The translations under genes and the position numbers were made by a program. A DNA stretch of 8,552 nucleotides from Candidatus Galloscillospira excrementavium. Lineage in GTDB: Bacteria; Bacillota; Clostridia; Oscillospirales; Oscillospiraceae. Positions within the stretch are counted from its first letter, which is position 1; the number at the start of each line of letters is the position of its first letter. The stretch lies in NCBI GenBank assembly GCA_018711785.1, contig DVHW01000141.1, positions 1 through 8,552 on the forward strand, written 5' to 3'. The notes beneath the pieces are model-generated. The model did no database searches and was not told where the DNA came from. It saw only the letters and a list, made by a program, of their open reading frames with translations. Shown here in pieces: positions 4,738 through 8,552 of the stretch.

Positions 4738-7050
4738 ATGGAAGTCGGAAGAAGTATCTTCCGTGTGGACGCGGCGGACAAGGTGACCGGCCGCGCCAAG
4801 TACACCGACGATTTCCACGAGGGCCCCATGCTGGTGGCCAAGGTGCTCCACAGCACCATCGCCAACGGCTGGGTGAAAGCCATGGACACAGCGGAGGCCC
4901 AGGCCCTGCCCGGTGTGGTGAAGGTGCTGACCTGCTTTGACGTGCCGGACATCCAGTTCCCCACCCCGGGCCACCCCTGGAGCGTGGAGGAGGCCCACCA
5001 GGACGTGTCCGACCGGATGCTGCTCACCCGGCGGGTGCGCATCTACGGGGACGACATCGCCGCCGTGGTGGCGGAGGATGCCGTCACTGCCGAGCGGGCG
5101 CTGAAGCTCATCCGGGTGGAGTACGAGGAGCTGCCCCCCATCCTCACCACCGAGCAGGCTATGGCCCCCGGCGCCACCCCCATCCACGACGAGCACCCGG
5201 ACAACATCCTCAAGCACACCACCGTGAACGTGGTGGAGCCCGGCACCGGGGTGAAGGACGCGGACGAGGTGTTCTCCATGCCCGAGTTCCGGCACTTCGA
5301 GGGGCACTACGAGACCCAGCAGGTCCAGCACTGCCACATCGAGAACCCCATCTCCTACGCCTATATGCAGGGGGAGCGCATCACGGTGGTCTCCTCCACC
5401 CAGATCCCCCACATCGTCCGCCGGGTCATCGGCCAGGCCCTGGGCATCCCCTGGGGCAAGGTGCGGGTCATCAAGCCCTACATCGGCGGCGGCTTCGGCA
5501 ACAAGCAGGAGGTCCTCTACGAGCCCCTCAACGCCTGGCTCACCACCCAGGTGGGGGGCCGGTGCGTGAAGCTGGACGTGTCCCGGGAGGAGACCTTCCA
5601 GAACACCCGCTCCCGCCACGCCATCGCCATCGACATCAAGGCCGCCATCCGGGACGACATGCGCATCATGGCCCGGGAGACCAAGGCGGTGTCCAACCAG
5701 GGGGGGTACGCCTCCCACGGCCACTCCATCGTGGCCAACACCGTCACCGGCATACGCCAGCTCTATCCCGACGCCATGGCCCACCGGGCGGACGCCTATA
5801 CGGTGTATACCAATCTCTCCTCCCCCGGCGCCATGCGGGGCTACGGCATCCCCCAGGGGGACTTCGCCGTGGAGTGCTTCATGGACGACGTGGCCCGGCA
5901 GATGGGCTGGGACCCCTATGAATTCCGCCTCAAGAACATCATGCCCCTGGGGTATGTGGACCCCACCAACGGCATCACCTGCTACTCCACCGGCCTGGCC
6001 GAGTGCATGGAGAAGGGGGCGGACTTCATCGGCTGGAAGGAGCTGCGGGAGAAGTACCAGAACCAGACCGGCCCGGTCCGCCGGGGGGTGGGCATGGCGG
6101 TGTTCTCCTACAAGACCGGCGTGTACCCCATCTCCCTGGAGACCGCCTCGGCCCGGATGGTCCTGAACCAGGACGGCACCCTCCAGCTCCACCTGGGGGC
6201 CACCGAGATCGGCCAGGGCGGGGACACCGTGTTCTCCCAGATGGCGGCCGAGGCGGTGGGCATCCCCACCGAGGACGTACATATCATTTCCTTCCAAGAC
6301 ACCGACGTGGCCCCCTTCGACACCGGGGCCTACGCCTCCCGCCAGACCTATGTCACCGGCATGGCCATCAAGAAGTGCGGCGGGATGCTCAAGGAGAAGA
6401 TTCTGGACTACGCCGGGGAGATGCTCTCCCGGGACCCCAAGGGCCTGGACATCCAGGGCCGGGACGTGGTGGACCTGGGCAGCCGCGAGGCCCTGCTCCC
6501 CCTGAGTGAGCTGGCCATGACCGCCTTCTACTCCCTGGACCACTCGGTCCACCTGACCGCCGAGTGCACCAACCACTGCAAGGACAACACCTTTGCCTTC
6601 GGCGCCTGCTTCGCCGAGGTGGAGGTGGACATCCCCCTGGGCAAGGTGAAGGTGCTGCGCGTCGTCAATGTCCACGACTCGGGCAAGCTCATCAACCCCA
6701 AGCTGGCCGAGGCCCAGGTCCACGGCGGCATGAGCATGGGCCTGGGGTACGCCCTGAGCGAGGAGATGAAGTTCGACCCCAGGACCGGCCGGCTCCTCAA
6801 CGGCAACCTGCTGGACTACAAGCTGCCCACGTCCATGGACACGCCGGAGCTCACCGCCCTCTTCGTGGAGACCGACGACCCCTCCGGCCCCTTCGGCAAC
6901 AAGGCCCTGGGCGAGCCGCCGGCCATCCCGGTGGCCCCGGCGGTGCGCAACGCCCTGCTCCAGGCCACCGGCGTGGCGGTGAACGACCTGCCCCTGAATC
7001 CCCAGAAGCTGGTGGAGCGGTTTACCGCCGCCGGCCTCATCCAGGCGTAA
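4738..7050 (+). CDS. xdhA: Xanthine dehydrogenase-type molybdenum hydroxylase, molybdopterin-binding subunit XdhA
   Basis: A 770-residue large subunit of a xanthine dehydrogenase-family enzyme, which hydroxylates a nitrogen-heterocycle carbon at a molybdopterin cofactor using water. It resembles E. coli XdhA (about 752 residues) along its whole length; for example residues 219-257 (SSTQIPHIVRRV through GGGFGNKQ) are nearly the same. Seen: the N-terminal a/b hammerhead start (DAADKVTGRAKYTDDF, 11-26), Gln222 in SSTQ (Mo-site glutamine), GGGFGNKQ (250-257), GAMRGYG (364-370), GATEIGQGGDT (487-497), NVHDSGKLINP (644-654) and ALGEPP (723-728) with Glu726, the catalytic base equivalent (bovine Glu1261). 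The bovine substrate residue Glu802 is Gln257 here, and Arg880 aligns by eye with Asn334, so the preferred substrate may not be plain xanthine. No signal peptide; cytoplasmic. It is first of three co-directional subunit genes, with XdhB starting 15 bp after its stop. No cofactor-insertion or selenium-insertion gene is visible in the window. Confidence 0.95.
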   Translation: MEVGRSIFRVDAADKVTGRAKYTDDFHEGPMLVAKVLHSTIANGWVKAMDTAEAQALPGVVKVLTCFDVPDIQFPTPGHPWSVEEAHQDVSDRMLLTRRVRIYGDDIAAVVAEDAVTAERALKLIRVEYEELPPILTTEQAMAPGATPIHDEHPDNILKHTTVNVVEPGTGVKDADEVFSMPEFRHFEGHYETQQVQHCHIENPISYAYMQGERITVVSSTQIPHIVRRVIGQALGIPWGKVRVIKPYIGGGFGNKQEVLYEPLNAWLTTQVGGRCVKLDVSREETFQNTRSRHAIAIDIKAAIRDDMRIMARETKAVSNQGGYASHGHSIVANTVTGIRQLYPDAMAHRADAYTVYTNLSSPGAMRGYGIPQGDFAVECFMDDVARQMGWDPYEFRLKNIMPLGYVDPTNGITCYSTGLAECMEKGADFIGWKELREKYQNQTGPVRRGVGMAVFSYKTGVYPISLETASARMVLNQDGTLQLHLGATEIGQGGDTVFSQMAAEAVGIPTEDVHIISFQDTDVAPFDTGAYASRQTYVTGMAIKKCGGMLKEKILDYAGEMLSRDPKGLDIQGRDVVDLGSREALLPLSELAMTAFYSLDHSVHLTAECTNHCKDNTFAFGACFAEVEVDIPLGKVKVLRVVNVHDSGKLINPKLAEAQVHGGMSMGLGYALSEEMKFDPRTGRLLNGNLLDYKLPTSMDTPELTALFVETDDPSGPFGNKALGEPPAIPVAPAVRNALLQATGVAVNDLPLNPQKLVERFTAAGLIQA

Positions 7051-7065
7051 AAGGAGGGCGAAACC

Positions 7066-7944
7066 ATGTACGATATTGAGTCCATTTACCGGGCGAAATC
7101 GGTGGCCGACGCCATCGCCGCCCTCCAGGCCGACCCCTCGGCCCTCGTCATCGCCGGGGGCACCGACGTGCTCATCAAGGTGCGGGAGGGCAAGCTGGCC
7201 GGGTGCCGGCTGGTCTCCATCCACGACCTGCCCGAGCTCAAGGGCATCACCCGGAACGAAAACGGGGACGTGGAGATCGGCCCCCTGTCCACCTTCCGCA
7301 ACGTGACCTTCTCGGAGGTCATCCGGGCCACTGTCCCCGTGCTGGGGGAGGCGGCGGACACCGCCGGCGGGCCCCAGCTGCGGGCGGCCGGCACCATCGG
7401 CGGCAACGTGTGCAACGGCATCACCTCGGCGGACACCGCCTCCACTCTGGTGGCGCTGGACGCGGTGCTCCGGGTGCGGGGCCCCAAGGGGGAGCGGGAC
7501 GTGCCCATCTCGGAGTGGTACCTGGGGGTGGGCAAGGTGGCCCTGGCCCCCTACGAGGTGCTGGTGAAAATCATCATCCCCTATGACAACTACGCCGGCT
7601 ACACCGGCCACTATATCAAGTACGCCCAGCGCAACGCCATGGACATCGCCACCCTGGGGGTGAGCTGCCTGGTGAAGCTGTCGGAGGACAAAAAGACGGT
7701 GGACGACGTGTCCCTGGCCTTCGGCGTGGCCGGGCCGGTGCCCATGCGCGCCCACAGCGCCGAGGCGGCGGTCCGGGGCCTGCCCATCGCCCAGGCGGTG
7801 GAGCAGATCGGGCCGGCGGCCTTGGCCGACGTGAATCCCCGCACCAGCTGGCGGGCCTCCAAGGAGTACCGCGTGCAGCTGGTGAAGGAGCTCTCCGGCC
7901 GGGCGCTGGCCGAGGCGGCCAGGAAAGGAGGTGCTGCGCTGTGA
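7066..7944 (+). CDS. xdhB: Xanthine dehydrogenase FAD-binding subunit XdhB
   Basis: A 292-residue FAD subunit of the molybdenum hydroxylase, the same length as E. coli XdhB. It accepts electrons from the [2Fe-2S] clusters of XdhC and passes them to NAD+ or another acceptor. FAD-binding signatures of the CO dehydrogenase/xanthine dehydrogenase medium-subunit (PCMH) fold are present: VIAGGTDVLI (28-37) and GTIGGNVCNGITSAD (109-123), followed by KYAQRNAMDIATLG (185-198) and LAFGVAGPVPMR (217-228) in the C-terminal domain, and the family tail SWRASKEYR (261-269). No [4Fe-4S]-type cysteine insertion of the 4-hydroxybenzoyl-CoA reductase kind is seen. The ATG at 7066 follows AAGGAGGG that starts directly after the xdhA stop. 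The 3' end overlaps the xdhC start, indicating translational coupling and stoichiometric expression of the subunits. Confidence 0.95.
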   Translation: MYDIESIYRAKSVADAIAALQADPSALVIAGGTDVLIKVREGKLAGCRLVSIHDLPELKGITRNENGDVEIGPLSTFRNVTFSEVIRATVPVLGEAADTAGGPQLRAAGTIGGNVCNGITSADTASTLVALDAVLRVRGPKGERDVPISEWYLGVGKVALAPYEVLVKIIIPYDNYAGYTGHYIKYAQRNAMDIATLGVSCLVKLSEDKKTVDDVSLAFGVAGPVPMRAHSAEAAVRGLPIAQAVEQIGPAALADVNPRTSWRASKEYRVQLVKELSGRALAEAARKGGAAL

Positions 7945-8432
7945 TGGAGATCCTGCACCTGACGGTGAACAACAAGCCGGTGGAGGTGGCGGTGGACCCC
8001 CGGGAGTCCCTGGCCGACACCCTGCGGGAGCGGCTGGGCCTGACCAGCGTGAAGAAGGGCTGCGAGGTGGGGGAGTGCGGCGCCTGCACCGTCCTGGTGG
8101 ACGGAGAGGCCATCGACTCCTGCATCTACCTCTCGGTCTGGGCCGACGGCAAGACCATCCTCACCGTGGAGGGGCTCCAGAACGAGAACGGGGAGCTCTC
8201 TCCCATCCAGAAGGCCTTTGTGGAGGAGGCCGCGGTCCAGTGCGGCTTCTGCACGCCGGGCATCATCATGTCCGCGGTGGAGATCGTGGGCAGCGGCAAG
8301 CAGTATACCCGGGACGAGCTGCGCAAGCTCATCTCCGGCCACCTGTGCCGCTGCACCGGCTACCAGAACATCCTCAACGCGGTGGAGAAGGCGGTCAACG
8401 AGGCCCACAAGTTCGTGGGCAAAGAGGACTGA
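7941..8432 (+). CDS. xdhC: Xanthine dehydrogenase [2Fe-2S] iron-sulfur subunit XdhC
   Basis: A 163-residue small subunit with two [2Fe-2S] clusters linking the molybdenum site to FAD. The N-terminal plant-ferredoxin-type cluster uses Cys41, Cys46, Cys49 and Cys61 (CEVGECGACT plus a later Cys); the C-terminal helical cluster uses QCGFC (Cys101, Cys104) and HLCRC (Cys136, Cys138). All eight ligands are present, so the subunit looks intact. Two adjacent starts are possible, GTG at 7941 and ATG at 7944. AAAGGAGGTG lies upstream, and the gap from GGAGG is 9 nt to GTG but 12 nt to ATG, which slightly favours GTG. The ATG overlaps the xdhB TGA by one base. This is XdhC in the E. coli subunit sense, not the XdhC/CoxI-type maturation chaperone. 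It is the last gene of the rightward operon and is followed by a terminator. Confidence 0.95.
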   Translation: MMEILHLTVNNKPVEVAVDPRESLADTLRERLGLTSVKKGCEVGECGACTVLVDGEAIDSCIYLSVWADGKTILTVEGLQNENGELSPIQKAFVEEAAVQCGFCTPGIIMSAVEIVGSGKQYTRDELRKLISGHLCRCTGYQNILNAVEKAVNEAHKFVGKED

Positions 8433-8442
8433 CCTGAACAAC

Positions 8443-8487
8443 AGACAAGAGCGCCGGCCCCCACAGGGGGCCGGCGCTCTTTGTCTT
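8443..8487 (+). terminator. Strong intrinsic terminator after xdhC, possibly bidirectional
   Basis: A perfect 14-bp G+C-rich stem (8449-8462 with 8466-8479) closes on an ACA loop. It extends by A-T pairs and, with one bulged T, by a further ACAGA/TCTGT-type base (8443-8448 with 8480-8486). A T-rich tail (CTTTGTCTT) follows. It begins 10 bp after the xdhC stop and lies between two convergent genes, so it probably ends xdhABC and may also stop the leftward thiolase transcript, although the T-tract in that direction is weaker. Confidence 0.88.
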
Positions 8488-8503
8488 ACACAGGAATTCT
8501 AAC

Positions 8504-8552
8504 TCAGCACTTCTCGAAGATGGTGGCAACGCCCATGCCGCCGCCGATGCAC
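8504..8552 (-). CDS. Acetyl-CoA acetyltransferase (thiolase), C-terminal end only
   Basis: The last 15 residues of a leftward gene entering from the right edge: CIGGGMGVATIFEKC followed by TGA at 8504-8506. The CIGGGMG motif is the C-terminal signature of biosynthetic thiolases and carries their second active-site cysteine; thiolases condense two acetyl-CoA to acetoacetyl-CoA, as in butyrate-forming Clostridia. The gene is convergent with xdhC and separated from it by the hairpin terminator, so it is probably a separate transcription unit unrelated to the purine-type module. Only the tail is visible. Confidence 0.85.
   Translation of the reverse strand, partial: CIGGGMGVATIFEKC

Noticed and set aside
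4588..7755. A very long open frame (about 1055 codons) on the minus strand opposite xdhA and xdhB.
   Set aside because: It is antisense to two unmistakable subunit genes, has the His/Gly/Val/Leu-rich low-complexity composition expected from the reverse of G/C-ending codons, and shows no recognisable domain.
1..8552. CRISPR arrays, tRNA/rRNA genes, insertion sequences or attachment sites.
   Set aside because: No repeat-spacer pattern, tRNA cloverleaf, transposase motif or flanking terminal repeats were seen; almost all of the window is accounted for by genes.

Overview
The window is G+C-rich DNA with strong third-position G/C bias, AGGAGG-type ribosome binding sites and tight gene packing. 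Gene content, strict-anaerobe-type purine genes and a thiolase neighbour suggest a high-GC gut Clostridia (Oscillospiraceae-like, e.g. the Flavonifractor/Lawsonibacter group). That taxonomic guess is inference from style and content, not from a marker gene.

Two divergent operons leave a 240-bp control region (4498-4737). Leftward (minus strand) run a YheO/DauR-type PAS-HTH regulator (3859-4497), an uncharacterised 489-residue fold-type-II PLP enzyme (2377-3846), a threonine-synthase-like PLP enzyme (1112-2350), a small cytidine/guanine-deaminase-fold enzyme (640-1098) and the N-terminal 201 residues of a dihydropyrimidinase/hydantoinase that runs off the left edge (2-604). Gaps are 12-35 bp and each gene has its own ribosome binding site, so this looks like one transcript. 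Rightward (plus strand) runs a complete three-subunit molybdenum hydroxylase of the E. coli XdhABC type: molybdopterin subunit (4738-7050), FAD subunit (7066-7944) and [2Fe-2S] subunit (7941-8432). It is closed by a strong hairpin terminator (8443-8487). The last bases carry the C-terminal end of a convergent thiolase gene.

The control region holds a good leftward promoter, a near-consensus rightward promoter (TTGACA-N17-TATGAT) and a roughly 90-nt xdhA leader with overlapping inverted repeats.

Taken together the window reads as a nitrogen-heterocycle catabolic module. A Mo-hydroxylase oxidises a purine-like ring, a deaminase removes an exocyclic amine, a hydantoinase opens a cyclic amide ring, and two PLP lyase-type enzymes may finish the amino-acid-like fragment. 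It resembles the E. coli xdhABC-ygeWXY-hyuA region in theme, but the recognised diaminopropionate ammonia-lyase (YgeX), YgeY and YgeW are absent from the window, and two different PLP enzymes sit where YgeX would be expected. The pathway and substrate are inference. The most interesting unknowns are the 489-residue PLP enzyme, the true role of the threonine-synthase paralogue, and an XdhA active site whose purine-orienting residues differ from the classical enzyme.
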